From the NCBI RefSeq assembly GCF_001704415.2, contig NC_030817.1, positions 37,707,550 to 37,771,549 on the forward strand: 64,000 bases of DNA. Direction: 5' to 3'. Of this stretch, positions 32,457-42,689 are shown one piece after another (position 1 is the first letter of the stretch; each line of letters begins with the position of its first letter). Source of the stretch: Capra hircus. Taxonomy: Eukaryota > Chordata > Mammalia > Artiodactyla > Bovidae. Both the position numbers and the translations under genes were made by a program. The notes under the pieces are model-generated. The model was not told where the DNA came from, searched no databases, and was given only the letters and a program-made list of their open reading frames with translations.

Positions 32457-32884
32457 GAGACATTTGTACCCTGTATCTAAAAACCTGTATCTAAAAACTT
32501 ATATCTTTTAAAATAATACTGAACGTTATGTTAAAAGTTATGTTTTTAAGCAATATTTTAAGTTGAACTAAAGTTCTTTTCTGAACAACCAGCTATCACC
32601 AGGCTTATAAGGTTTATTAGCTCTACTCATAAATCATAGGATGGGTTTGTTCTTGTAAACTGTCCATATGCAGCTCCTCTGGCTCCAGGATATTCAACTT
32701 CTTTCATCATCCTTTGTGGTACTTTATCCATAGCACCAGCTTTAAATTTCTGTCTTCTACACATAGATGCTAAGTGAGCCTTTTATTTACTTATGAGAGT
32801 TGAATGTGGTGGGGAGTTTGGTCTGGTTTTAGCACAAAGTGTTCTGAGGTTTAAAATACCCTCTAGGCTTCACTTTGATCCATC
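32457..32884 (-). pseudogene. tRNA-Val and 5' 16S rRNA relic
   Basis: The minus strand holds 'agacagaaatttaaagctgg', 'tgctatggataaagtaccac' and 'cctggtgatagctggttgtt', the order found at the start of mammalian 16S. The tRNA-Val part (beside 32880) is badly decayed. Confidence 0.8.
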
Positions 32885-33429
32885 CAAGCATACTTTCCAG
32901 GATGCTCATCTTGCCAGGACTTATTTCCTCTTGTATGTTAGGAGCTTATTAGCGGGTTATGAAGTTATTGATATTGGAGGGGCTGACTGTGTGTGCTTCC
33001 TGACTCAATCAAGCTTTCTATTCTTTATTTACTACCAAATTCTCCTTTGGTTTTTTTAATTTCCTAAAAATTTTTGTATAAATTATGTTCCTGAGGTACA
33101 AAATGTAGCCTACATCTTCCCCTCCCTTGGGCTACGCTTTGAGTGAACATCTGATAATTATGATAAGTATGCTTTCTGCTGTTCTCACCAGGGTTCTCTA
33201 AGAATGGGGTTTATCAGAGTCTGTTGATTATCAAACAGGCTCCTCTAGAGAAGTGTGAATCACCACCAAGTTCTCTGACTTTTAGGCTGATACTCACCCT
33301 ATTCTGGTGAATAATTTTGTTGTTATAATTATGTGAATGTAGGACTAAGCATAGAGGGATATCTAATCCCAGGGTGGATCTTTGTTGTGGTGTAATCAGA
33401 AGTGTTAAAGTCAGCTTCATAGCTTATTT
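32885..33429 (-). pseudogene. 12S rRNA relic, 3' segment
   Basis: It contains 'ctgggattagatatccctct', 'caaaattattcaccagaata', 'ctctagaggagcctgtttga', 'aaccaaaggagaatttggta' and the 12S terminus 'ggaaagtatgcttggatg'. The normally invariant 'acaccgcccgtcacc' block is shortened to about 'acacagtcagcccctcc'. Confidence 0.92.
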
Positions 33430-33715
33430 ATATTTTTTATTATTTTATTTTTTAATTTAAGAACTTGTCTTCCACTTTTATTGATATGTAATTGACATAA
33501 ATATACTGTATAATTTAAAAATATACACCATAATAAGTTGACTTACATACATGATGAAATGATTATCAAAAAAATTTTAGTGAACATCCAATCTTATATA
33601 AATACAACATCAAATAAATAGGAAAAATATTTTTTCCTTGTGTTGAGAACTCTTTAAGATTCTCTTAGCTTTCAAATGTAATATGCACAGTGTTAATTTT
33701 TTCTGTAGCTTATTT
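33430..33715 (-). mobile_element. L1 tail inside the NUMT, 10-bp target duplication
   Basis: A T-rich left end (antisense poly-A), then 'cttttattgatatgtaattg', an old L1 3' tail. Exact duplication tagcttattt is at 33420-33429 and 33716-33725. With it removed the 12S sequence joins in register. Confidence 0.85.
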
Positions 33716-33886
33716 TCTTTTAGCTGTGGATTTTTACAGCTTCACTAGGACTTAACTTTATTCTGAGGTAATCCTTAACATGCTTTACACTGGCTTTCTA
33801 CTGATATGAGTTAATCTTAGGACCAGAGTGGCTGACATAAAGTGTGCCAACCCTAATTAGTTAGTGTAACTTACTCAGACCTTTCT
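33716..33886 (-). pseudogene. 12S rRNA relic, middle segment
   Basis: The minus strand reads 'taattagggttggcacactt', 'atgtcagccactctggtcct' and 'gtgaagctgtaaaaatccac', colinear with the 12S 'agggttggtaaatc-tcgtgccagccaccgcggtc' and 'aagctgtaaaaagcca' regions. Confidence 0.88.
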
Positions 33887-34110
33887 TGTGTGTGCTTGGT
33901 CTCTCAGTTGTGTCTGACTCTTTGCTCAGTTGTGTCCGACCCCATAGACTGAAGCCTGGCAGGCTCCTCTGTCCATGAGATTCTCCAAACAAGAATACTG
34001 GGGTGGGTTGCCATTTCCCCCTCCAGGGGATCTTCCCGACCTGGGGACAGAACCTGCATCTTCTGTGTCTCCTGCATTGCAGGCGAGTTCTCCACCTGCT
34101 GAGCCTCCTC
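33887..34110 (-). mobile_element. Bov-tA SINE inside the NUMT
   Basis: Head at the right, body at the left with an internal partial duplication ('ttgtgtctgactctttgctc', then 'agttgtgtccgacc'). Direct repeats are not clear. Confidence 0.88.
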
Positions 34111-34289
34111 TTATGGCTTACCTTTCATCCCTGCCATTTCCCACGAGGCAGAGTCGCATAAGGCGTACTTTCTGTGCACCTGGTGTCTGCTCCTTTTAAC
34201 CTTCTATCTTTACAGACCATTTTCACCAGATGCAGACAATTGCGTGTGTAATTGTATCAATATTAGACATTAGTAGACTGGAACTTGTG
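34111..34289 (-). pseudogene. 12S rRNA relic, 5' segment
   Basis: The minus strand has 'cataaacacacaagttccag', 'acaattacacacgcaattgt', 'catctggtgaaaatggtctg', 'ggttaaaaggagcagacacc' and 'gtgggaaatggcagggatga', in the order of the 12S 5' end. Confidence 0.88.
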
Positions 34290-34356
34290 TGTTTATGGGA
34301 TTATTAAATCCATCCAGGTATTTACAGGGCTTCACTTTAATTATTAAGCTACATCA
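34290..34356 (-). pseudogene. tRNA-Phe relic
   Basis: The minus strand begins 'tgatgtagcttaataattaa', matching the conserved 'gttaatgtagctta' start of mitochondrial tRNA-Phe, and ends at 'atcccataa', just before 12S. Confidence 0.85.
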
Positions 34357-34480
34357 CCAGGTTGAGTAGAACTTTGTATGAATAAATTTTATGCATAAGT
34401 TAAGTGATATATATTCAGTGTAGTAGTTTGGGTTAGGTTAAAATTAGAATTGAAATTTCTTTTGAAGATTATTAAAATGT
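34357..34480 (-). pseudogene. Probable control-region edge of the NUMT
   Basis: AT- and AC-rich sequence in the position of the mitochondrial control region next to tRNA-Phe. I place it by position. Its own sequence is not diagnostic. Confidence 0.45.
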
Positions 34481-34539
34481 ACTTTATTGCTTATTTTGTT
34501 TGCGGTACATGGCAGGTCCAGAGGGATGTCTTTATTTTT

Positions 34540-34748
34540 ACATACATTGTCTTTTTTATTGGGGTATAGTTGCTTTACAATGTGGTGTTGGTTTCTGCTG
34601 TACAATGAAGTGAATCAGCTAAGGTATACATATATCCTCGCCCACTTGAGCCTCCATCCTCCCCATCCCGCCCCTGAAAGTCATCACAGAGCATAGAGCT
34701 GAGCTCCCTGTGCCGGACAGCAGCTCCCACTAGCTGTCTGTTTTACAC
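34540..34748. mobile_element. Artiodactyl L1 tail
   Basis: 'ttattggggtatagttgctt', 'tacaatgtggtgttggtttc', 'gtgaatcagctaaggtatac' are tail landmarks. The tail is cut by the SINE that follows. Confidence 0.75.
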
Positions 34749-34884
34749 ATGGAGAAGGAATGGCACCCCACTCCAGGGTTCTTGCCTGGAGAATCCCAGG
34801 GACGTGGGAGCCTGGTGGGCTGCCGTCTCTGGGGTCGCACAGAGTCGGACACGACTGAAGCGACTTAGCAGCAGCAGCAGCAGT
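34749..34884 (+). mobile_element. Bov-A unit with (CAG)n tail
   Basis: Single Bov-A body 'tggagaaggaatggcacccc' to 'cgacttagcagcagcagcag'. L1 tail sequence resumes with 'tgtatatatg'. Confidence 0.9.
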
Positions 34885-35357
34885 GTATATATGTCGGTGC
34901 TACTCTCTCAGCTTGTCCCACCTTCTTCTCCCGCTGTGTCCACAGTCTGTTCTCTAAGTCTGTGTCTCTAGTCCTGCCCTGCAAGTAGGTTTATCAGTAC
35001 CTTGAGTCAACATTTCACTTCAGTAGACAAGGACGTGGGGGCTCATACATGGTTTCATTAGCTGGAGTACAAGTAGCTCCTTGTGCTGTCTATGCCTTGC
35101 CCAGTGGCCGGAGACAGACTTGTCTGCACGGAGAGAAGCATGTATTCAGCAAAACTAACTGGAAAATGGGACAGCAGGGAAGGCTAAATTGTGATAACTT
35201 AAAGTGGCTCTGCATGGTGCCTTTGTTAGGAAAACAAAAACAAAAACCCAGTTCTAGGAGCCTCTCCAGGAACCAAGCCTGCAGTTGACACAGGGCATCT
35301 GTATTAAACCCAGCCACACCACTCTCAGCACATGGCCACACTATCATTTACACGGAG
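34885..35357. other. L1 tail remainder and spacer
   Basis: 'tcagcttgtcccaccttctt' and 'gtctgttctctaagtctgtg' belong to the L1 tail. Beyond about 34980 nothing is recognised. Confidence 0.4.
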
Positions 35358-35371
35358 TTTGTCAATTTATT

Positions 35372-35554
35372 GGGCTTCCCTGGTAACTCTGCTGGTAAAG
35401 AGTCCGCCTGCAATGCAGGAGACCTGGGTTCGATCCTTGGGTTGGGAAGATCCCCTGGAAAAGGGAACAGTATTCTGGCCTGGAGAATTCCCTGGACTGT
35501 ATAGTCCGTGGGGTTGCAAAGAGTCGGACATGACTGAGCAACTTTCACTTTCAC
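35372..35554 (+). mobile_element. Bov-tA SINE with 14-bp target duplication
   Basis: Head and body complete with a short deletion in the body. Exact duplication tttgtcaatttatt is at 35358-35371 and 35555-35568. Confidence 0.95.
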
Positions 35555-35784
35555 TTTGTCAATTTATTACAACTGGTACACTCAACAACACTTTGATATA
35601 CCACAGGTATCTCTGCCGTTTGCTATTGTAAAATCACGCAGAATCTATGGTAAGACAGCTCAGTTCAAGTGTGGCTTTCCATTAAACAGCTTCAACTTAC
35701 TCACCCATACGATAAACTTTTAACCATGGTCAGAGTGGGCCTACCCAGCTCACAAGATAGTTTTAAAAATCAAATGAAGTAATT

Positions 35785-36076
35785 CATTTTTAATTAGTTA
35801 GTTTGCTTATTTGTTTGTGGCTGTGTTGGGTCTTCATTGCTGCTCAGGCTTTTCTCTAGCTGTGGCAGGCACAGACTACACTCTGGCTGTGGTGTGTGGA
35901 CTCACTGCGGTGGCTTCTCTCGTTGCGGAGCATGGGCTCTAGGGCGCAAGCTCAGTAGTTATGGTGCACAGGCTTAGTTACTCCACAATGTGTAGGATCT
36001 TCCTGGACCAGGAATCGAACCCATGTCCCTTGCACTGGCAGGAAGACTCTTCACCATTGGACCACCAAGGAAACCC
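35785..36076 (-). mobile_element. CHR-like SINE with 11-bp target duplication
   Basis: The tRNA-like head is at the right (antisense 'ccattggaccaccaaggaaa'), the GC-alternating 'ggctctagggcgcaagctca' body and T-rich tail at the left. atgaagtaatt is repeated at 35774-35784 and 36077-36087. Confidence 0.92.
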
Positions 36077-36175
36077 ATGAAGTAATTTATACACAAGAGA
36101 ATTTTATGGAAGCCATACACACAAACAATTCCAGTGGAATTCGTCAGAAGAAAGTAATGAGCGTATCATTTCAGC

Positions 36176-36627
36176 TGTTAGGATCAAACAGGCGCCATGA
36201 CAGGCTTCAGGGGGCCAAGGTAGGCCTAAGTCTCCTTCACAGAGGGACTGAGTTATTGCCAAGGAGGAGCTGAGATCATCCTCTGCCAGCGCCAGGACTC
36301 GACCAATCAGTGTACTCCCTGTAGCCTGGTTCAAGCTTATCAGGACGAGGATGAAAACCCCCTGAGAGAGCCCACGCGCGTGAAAATCTAGCCAATTAGT
36401 AAATGCTAAGGAACCCTTGCAACCAATCCGCCCCTGCCAACTCCCTGTCTTTGTCTTAACCCTATAAATACTGCTGTAATTCAGGGCCCAGGGCCCTTGT
36501 TCCACTCCACTGCGTTGGATGAAACTTGGGCCCTGGCTCGAGCTAGCAATAAATTCCCTTTTTGCATTTGCATTGCTGTGGATGTCTTGTTCTCTCAGTT
36601 CTGGGGATTGGGACCTTGGGCATAACA
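36176..36627 (+). mobile_element. Solo LTR with 5-bp target duplication
   Basis: 452 bases from TGTTAGGATC to GGGCATAACA, with CCAAT motifs (for example 36303), a TATAAATA box at 36463-36470 and AATAAA at 36548-36553. Duplication tcagc is at 36171-36175 and 36628-36632. There is no internal sequence, so it is a solo LTR left by recombination. The 174-codon minus frame across it is a shadow. Confidence 0.93.
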
Positions 36628-36632
36628 TCAGC

Positions 36633-37837
36633 TTGATATTTAAAGCTTTGCTTGCGTAATGGTTGAAAACTGTTTCTTAAAAACACGGTAATACACATGC
36701 CTCCAAGCAGGAAGTTGATGTAGTGGAATGCTGTGGAGATACAGCAAGGAACATCAGGAATATCATTAGTGGCTGTTTTCTCTGGGTAGTGGAATCACAG
36801 AAAATTATTAAAACTTTCTATTTGCTTTGCAGTAAGTTATCAATTTTCTCCCATATATGTAAAACTTTGATAACTTTTAAAAAAGAGATTACTTGGGGGG
36901 GGGTGTGGGAATCAATGCTCCCCTGTAAAACAGAATTTAGATAGCTCTCTCCAGAATTTTCATTCTACAGAATTCCATTTTTCAAGGCTTGTAACAGTAA
37001 GTGCATGGCCATTCCTGAGTGCTATCAGAAAATCTGTTCAGCAAATTTCTGCCTTTCCAAGTAATCACACCAGCAAAAGAAAAGGATTTCTTTTCCATTT
37101 CCCATCATTATAAGTTTAAATTAAATTCTGTCTTCTCTTTGTTTCCTTGTTCTCTTGTCCGTGTTCTTTGTGGCTTAAAAGAGGATCATTTTGTGAGACC
37201 ATCTCTATGGAAACTCTAAGAAAATACAGAAAGAATTGGCCAAGTTGGAACGAACACAAACAGTGAAATCCATTTCATGGTCCTTTTGGGGCCTGTGATT
37301 GTCCAGTGCATCTCTGTCTCCTCTGGTTCTAATGCTGAAATTCTTCGTTTCTCATTTTGTACAGCCTCGGCCATCTCTGAGACGCGGTGACCCTCCAACC
37401 TGAGGAGGAAGGCTTTGCTCCTACATAACAGCACCAACAGGATAGTTGTTCTCATCCCGCTAATGTGTCTGGGGATCCGAGATAAAGGAAACAATGCTTT
37501 ACTTGCTTCGTTTACTCCTTTTCTTTCTCCTTGATGGAAGCTAAGGCTCTGTAAATGTTATTGTATTCTATTTATTCTATAATGGCTACTTAGCAAAAGG
37601 TTTAGCCTTTCTTCTCTACTGAACCTCAAATGAGAGCCTTTAAAAATGTAACTTCTCTCTTCAGGTAATGCAACAGTAACACATATATTGATGTGTGTGT
37701 AATATAGCATACACTTTGCCCAGATGGACATATAATAGCAAAAATCTCAATGAAGTTATTTAACATGTACCATTTTTTTAAATATGCGCTGGTAAGACCA
37801 ATTCAGTGAAGACCAACTCAGTGGATGGACTGAGTAG
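36633..37837. other. Spacer, no gene recognised
   Basis: AT-rich single-copy-looking DNA. The 92-codon minus frame at 37216-37494 has no resemblance I can name. A short run of G (36896-36903) interrupts it. Confidence 0.35.
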
Positions 37838-38434
37838 AAGCTCCAAAGCACTTCCCAAAGCCACACTTGCAGGAAAAAAAGAGTCATGGTAAATGTTTGG
37901 TGGTCAGCTACCCGAACTAATCCGCTACAGCTTTCTGAATCCCACCGAAACTACTGCATCTGAGGATCATGCTCAGCAAATCAATGAGATGCACCAAAAA
38001 CGGCAAGGCTTGCAGCCCTCGTTGGTCCACAGAAAGGGCCCAGTTCTTCTCCATGACAAAGCCCCACTGCAGGTCGCACAGCTAACACTTCAAAAGTTGA
38101 ACAAATTGGGCTACGACATTTTGCCTCATCTGCCATATTCACCTGACCTCTCACCACTGACTACCACTTTTTCAAGCATCTTGATGACTTTTTGCAGGGA
38201 AAACACTTACACAACCAGCAGGATGCAGAAAAAGCTGTCCAAGAGTTTATCATATCCTGAAGCACAGATTTTTTTTTTTTTTTTGCTACAGGAATAAACA
38301 AACTTATTTCTCATTGGCAAAAATGTGTTGATTCTAACGGTTCCTATTTTGATTAATAAAAGTATGTTTGAGCCTAATTATAATGATTTAAAGCTCACAG
38401 TTTGAAACCATATTTACGTTTGCCCCAAACTAAT
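37838..38434 (+). mobile_element. Mariner transposon, 3' half
   Basis: A mariner-type transposase remnant. In successive frames it reads APKHFPKPHL, VMVNVWWSATRTNPLQL, then (37893-38297) EDHAQQINEMHQKRQGLQPSLVHRKGP, LLHDKAP, LNKLGYDILPHLPYSPDLSP. The second catalytic Asp is in LLHDKA (LLHDNA in the family). The third Asp (SPTDYH in the family) falls just after a one-base frameshift near 38155, and there is a stop upstream. The 5' half, with the DNA-binding domain and first Asp, is missing. The right end 'cgtttgccccaaactaa' resembles the mariner terminal repeat. Dead element. Confidence 0.88.
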
Positions 38435-38436
38435 AG

Positions 38437-38560
38437 ATGGACAAAAGGTACATAATAAGATGTTCAGCATCACTAATTATTAGGAATGCAAATCAAAATC
38501 ACAATGAAACACCACCTCACACCAGTCAGAGTGGCCACCATCCAACCTTCTCATAGATAG
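38437..38560 (+). mobile_element. L1 3' fragment
   Basis: 'gatgttcagcatcactaatt', 'aggaatgcaaatcaaaatca', 'accacctcacaccagtcaga' is the sense L1 3' ORF2-to-UTR sequence. Confidence 0.85.
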
Positions 38561-39695
38561 GTCACAAGTGAGGGATCTTTATGTATCTCTTTACCTATTT
38601 TCATCTTTCATTCATAAAAATGATTAATGGCAGAGAGGCAGAAAGTAGCATGATGCTTTGAAAGGTTCTTAATTCTCACCAAATGAGAATTTCTAGCAAA
38701 GTATTTATTTTACATAAAACTGAGAGATGGTATTAAATGTAAAATTATGAAAAAGAAAGAACTGAAGATCCTCTGATGCAAACATTGTTGAATTCTTTTG
38801 TTAATCTCAGGGAGAGAATATTAAATGTTTAATGGCATTTTAATGATGATAACCTCGGAATTAGATTTCTCCAGCCGTGTTAATGCTGAGAGAGGCTATT
38901 TAATACATTTTTAAAATGTCACGTAGGTGGGATTTACATAAATAGCAGCAGTTATATACACATGCAGATAACTAACATTTGCTTTGCTAATACATATCAC
39001 TCTAAATCTAAGACAGGGCACAGAACAGTAGATTAAAACATTTGTCCAACCAACGAAACAGGCAAATTAGTTGCCATGGGATTTTTAATTGGAAAATTCC
39101 TGACTAGATCCAGGTAAGTTGTGGTATTTTAAATTAGTGTCTTCCTTTGTCAGATAATTTCAATAATTTGAAGGTGTGAGAAAGAAGCAGCACATCTTTT
39201 GTCTTCCATAGTTCGTGAATGCATGAAAAGGATGTTGGGCATTCTATATCCAAAAGAGTGGAAGGCTCTTAGTCCTCAGGGCAACAAGCAATATGCTATA
39301 ACTCTGTTCCCCTGGGCACAGAGAGCTTTAGAACTTCCTGTAAATCCAAGTTCAGTGTGGTTGCTTTGCTTAGGTCGCATGTCTCTGAGTAAGACAGTCA
39401 TCATGCTACCATCAGGGAGCACGGGCAAGCCAGTTTCATCTAGAGAACTAGAGTTCATGCCCACAGAATTTCATGTAAAAGAAAACAATCCCTCAGATCC
39501 ATCAGACCGGCTTTTACATGGAAGTTCCTGAGCATGAATGTGTGTGATTTAATCTGCTTCTCGAACCCAGGACATCTGAACACTTGCTTGAGATCCCCAA
39601 GGAAAACAGAGATCATGAAAGGACAAAGCAAGCTTCATCACCAACTCCTCTATGATGGTCTCTGGTGGTAGACATGACAACATGGGGAACATGCC
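38561..39695. other. Spacer, no gene recognised
   Basis: AT-rich. The 110-codon frame at 39199-39531 has no recognisable domain and starts with a composition unlike its surroundings only by chance. Confidence 0.35.
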
Positions 39696-39821
39696 TATAT
39701 CAGATGGAATGAGTTTGAGTAAGTTCCAGGAGTTGGTGATGGACAGGGAAGCTGGTGTGCTGCAGTTCATGGGGTCACAATGAGTAGGACATGACTGAGC
39801 AACTGAACTGAACTGAACTGA
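39696..39821 (+). mobile_element. BovB 3' end fragment
   Basis: 'ggagttggtgatggacaggg' to 'gactgagcaactgaactgaa'. This is the terminal ~125 bases of BovB. Confidence 0.85.
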
Positions 39822-39929
39822 TTGTGGTGTATAACTATTTTTATACATTGTTGGGTTCTATTTGCTAATATTTTCATGTAGATTTTTACATTTATGTTCA
39901 TGAGAGATATTGGTCTGTAGTTTCTTTTT

Positions 39930-40200
39930 TTAGAATTTACTTTTGGCTGTGCTTGGCCTTCACTGCTGTGTGAGATTTTCTCTTGCAACAAACGGGGCTT
40001 ACTCTCCATTGGTGGTACCTGGGCTTCACTGTGAGGTGGCTTCTCTTGTTGTGGAGCATGGGCTCCAGAGCACAGGTTCAGTAATTGTGGTGCATAGGCT
40101 TAGACGCTTTGTGGTGTGTGGAATCTTCCCGGACCAGAGATCAAACCTGTGTGCCCTTCCTTGGCACATGGATTCTTATCCACTGTACCAACAGGGAAGT
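39930..40200 (-). mobile_element. CHR-like SINE
   Basis: T-rich tail and 'ttggctgtgcttggccttca' at the left, antisense head 'ccactgtaccaacagggaag' at the right. Confidence 0.8.
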
Positions 40201-40357
40201 TCATTATATGATTTCTGTTGTTTAAAATTTGTTAAACTGTGTCTGTGGCCCAGAATGTGGTATATCTTTGTGAATCTTCTGTGTGAGCATGAGAATAATG
40301 TGTGTTCTGCTATTGCCATAATTCATAGATGTGAACTGTATCCAGTTGATCAATGTT

Positions 40358-40642
40358 ATTTTCTTAATATTTGTTTATTTGGCTGTGTCAGGTCTTAGCT
40401 GCGGCATGCAGGATCTTCACTGCCTCATGTGGAATCTTTTGCTGCAGCTCACAGACTCTCTAGTTGTGATGTGCAGGCTCAGTAGTTGGGGGGTGTGGGC
40501 TCTAAAGCATGTGGCTTCAGTAGTTACGGCACATGGGCTTAGTTGCTCCATGGCGTGTGGGATCTTAGTTCCTGAACCAGGGTTTGAATTCGTGTCCTTT
40601 GCATTGCAAAGCAGATTCTTAACCACTGGAACACCAGGAGGT
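40358..40642 (-). mobile_element. CHR-like SINE
   Basis: 'atttggctgtgtcaggtctt' at the left to antisense head 'accactggaacaccaggagg' at the right. Confidence 0.8.
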
Positions 40643-41429
40643 TCCTAGATATTACTGTTGAGTGTAACTGTCCTTCCTGATTTTCTGCCGGATGATCTGA
40701 CCATTTCTGATAGACAGGTGTTGAAATCTCCAGCTCAGATAGTGGATTTACCTATGTCCTTTGCAATTCTATTAGTTTCTTCTTCACAGTTTGTCTGTTA
40801 TTAGGTTCATTCACATGAAGGATTGTTATGTCTTCCTGGTAACTGATCCCTCTATCGTTATTTATCCCTGATACATGTCCTTGCTTTGAAATTTGTTTTC
40901 TGTGAAATTAATAGGCTACTCCTGCTTTCTCTTGACTGCTGTTTACATGTGGATTTTCATCTGTCTGTCTTTATACCCAGTGTAAGCTTCCTATAGACAA
41001 CATATGACTGAGTCTGCAGTTTTGATCTAGCTTACAATCAATTATTGGTCATTTATATCACTGACTTTCAAAGTGATTATTGAGGTAGTTGGATTAGTAT
41101 CTACCACATGTTACTGTGGTTTATTTGTTGCCCTTTTCCATCCAACTTTCTTTGACACTTTTTCTGCCTTTTGTGACTTTTACCTATGCGTTTTGTAGAT
41201 GTCATTTTCTCCCTTTTATTAGCATATCTCTTAAATATTCTTTTTACTTTTTTTAGTGGTTGCCCTAGAGTTTGCATCATACATTTACAGCTACTCATAG
41301 GCCACTTTCAAATAATGTCAAAATTCAAAGGTTCAAATACCTTAAAATAACAAAATAATCTTAGTTCCTTCCTTCAACCCCTAGAATCTTTGCTGTCATT
41401 TAAAAAATTTATATACAAGCATATTCTTG

Positions 41430-41645
41430 TTATTGTTGTTGTTTAGTCATTTAGTCGTGTCTGACTGTTTGTGACCCCATGGACCGTAGCCTGCCAGGCT
41501 CCCCTGTCCATGGGATTTCCCAGGCAGGAATACTGGAGCAGTTTGCCATTTCCTTCACCAGGGGATCTTCCTGACCCAGGGATTGAACCTGCATCTCCTG
41601 AATTAGCAGGCAAATTCTCTACTGCTGAGCCACCTGGGAAGCCCG
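41430..41645 (-). mobile_element. Bov-tA SINE
   Basis: Full body and head. Flanking tatacaagcata (41412-41423) and tatacaagaata (41646-41657) are a target duplication with one change. Confidence 0.92.
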
Positions 41646-42120
41646 TATACAAGAATACACAAGCATATAAAAGTATATAATATATGCTTACTTAATTGAA
41701 TATATTGTTGGTAGTATTATTTAACAAAATGTTATCTGATAGATACATAAGAACTAAGAAAGATAAGCTTACTTTGACTTCACTTATTCTTTCCTCAATG
41801 CTCTTTCTTCCTTTATGTAGGACTGAGCTTCTGACCTTCTCTCTAAACAACGATTTTTTCCTTCTGTCTAAACAATTGATAATTTTCCTTCTCTAAACAA
41901 CTTATTTTTACCATTTCTTCCAAGGCAACAAATTCACGCAGTCTTTGTGTGTCTGAGAAAGTCTATATTCTCCTTCATTTTTGATAGATAATTTTTCAGG
42001 ATATAGAATCCTAAGTTGGTCGTTTTTGCTCAACACTAAATACTGTACTCTACTCTCTTCTTGCTTTCATGGATTCTGAGAAGTCAAATGTAATCTTCAG
42101 CTTTGTTTCTCTAGGGTATT

Positions 42121-42591
42121 AGAGAATGATTAAAGAAAATTCAGGAAATACAAACAAACTTTAACCCTTCATGAAGCAAACAGTCTCCATTTGGAAAACT
42201 GCAAAACGGGGGAGAAGGCAAGAAGCTTTTCTAAGAACGAATGAAGAACAAGATAGAGACAAATAGAAAAATTCTGATTGGTTGGGCAACATAGTCGATC
42301 TTGTTTAGGACAAGAAGGAGCAAGGTAATAACTATAGAGCCCAGAACTAGCTTGGCCTTTGAGGACTGACTGACTGGATATTGCAGTGTTTTTGGTCAAG
42401 AGGAACATGCCCAGAGACACAAAAGTCATATAAGTTTCAACTTGCTGCCACAGCACCCTAGCCAGAAGCAGCTCCATCTTGGACCTAGAAAGTTATTTCA
42501 ACACCAGACAAGGTGCTTTGTTTTTGTATTTCCCCTCTCTGGTGTCTCTCAGGATTTCTTGTTTATCTTTGGTCTTATGTAGATTGAGCCA
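42121..42591. other. Spacer, no gene recognised
   Basis: A 102-codon minus frame (42169-42477) has no recognised relative. The 'gattggttgggcaac' and 'cagcaccctagccagaagcag' phrases are LTR-like but I cannot place ends. Confidence 0.3.
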
Positions 42592-42652
42592 GAGAAGGCA
42601 ATGGCACCCCACTCCAGTACTCTTGCCTGGAAAATCCCATGGACAGAGGAGC
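42592..42652 (+). mobile_element. Bov-tA body fragment
   Basis: 'gagaaggcaatggcacccca' to 'catggacagaggagc', truncated at both ends. Confidence 0.8.
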
Positions 42653-42689
42653 AGAAAATTCCAGCCAGTTTTCATAACCCCCAAAACAA

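Larger units (their letters stand above)
30074..34480 (-). other. Nuclear mitochondrial insertion (NUMT), dissected
   Basis: Read on the minus strand and with later insertions set aside, this is one colinear mitochondrial segment: control-region edge (34357 to about 34480), tRNA-Phe, 12S rRNA, tRNA-Val, and roughly the first half of 16S rRNA. Diagnostic phrases include 'tgatgtagcttaataatta' (tRNA-Phe start), 'ctgggattagatatccctct' (12S), 'cttctctagaggagcctgtt' (12S), 'ggaaagtatgcttggat' (12S end) and 'cctggtgatagctggttgt' (16S). It is interrupted by a BovB (30238-32075), Bov-tA SINEs (32225-32456 and 33887-34110) and an L1 tail (33430-33715). About 1.9 kb of mitochondrial sequence remains, heavily diverged with internal deletions, so the transfer is old and the rRNA genes are dead. 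Confidence 0.9.
39822..42120 (-). mobile_element. L1 ORF2 remnant (antisense), interrupted
   Basis: Antisense L1 landmarks run in order: 'tctatttgctaatattttca', 'gtgatattggtctgtagttt'-like, 'atgtggtatatctttgtgaa', 'ggttcattcacatgaaggat', 'gtagttggattagtatctac', 'ttagtggttgccctagagtt' and 'ttctccttcatttttgatag'. Two CHR-like SINEs (39930-40200, 40358-40642) and a Bov-tA (41430-41645) interrupt it. Multiple stops and no long frame. It is an old, dead element of which about 1.5 kb remains. Confidence 0.8.

Noticed and set aside
36104..36628. 174-codon minus frame
   Set aside because: It lies entirely across a plus-strand solo LTR with clear ends and target duplication.
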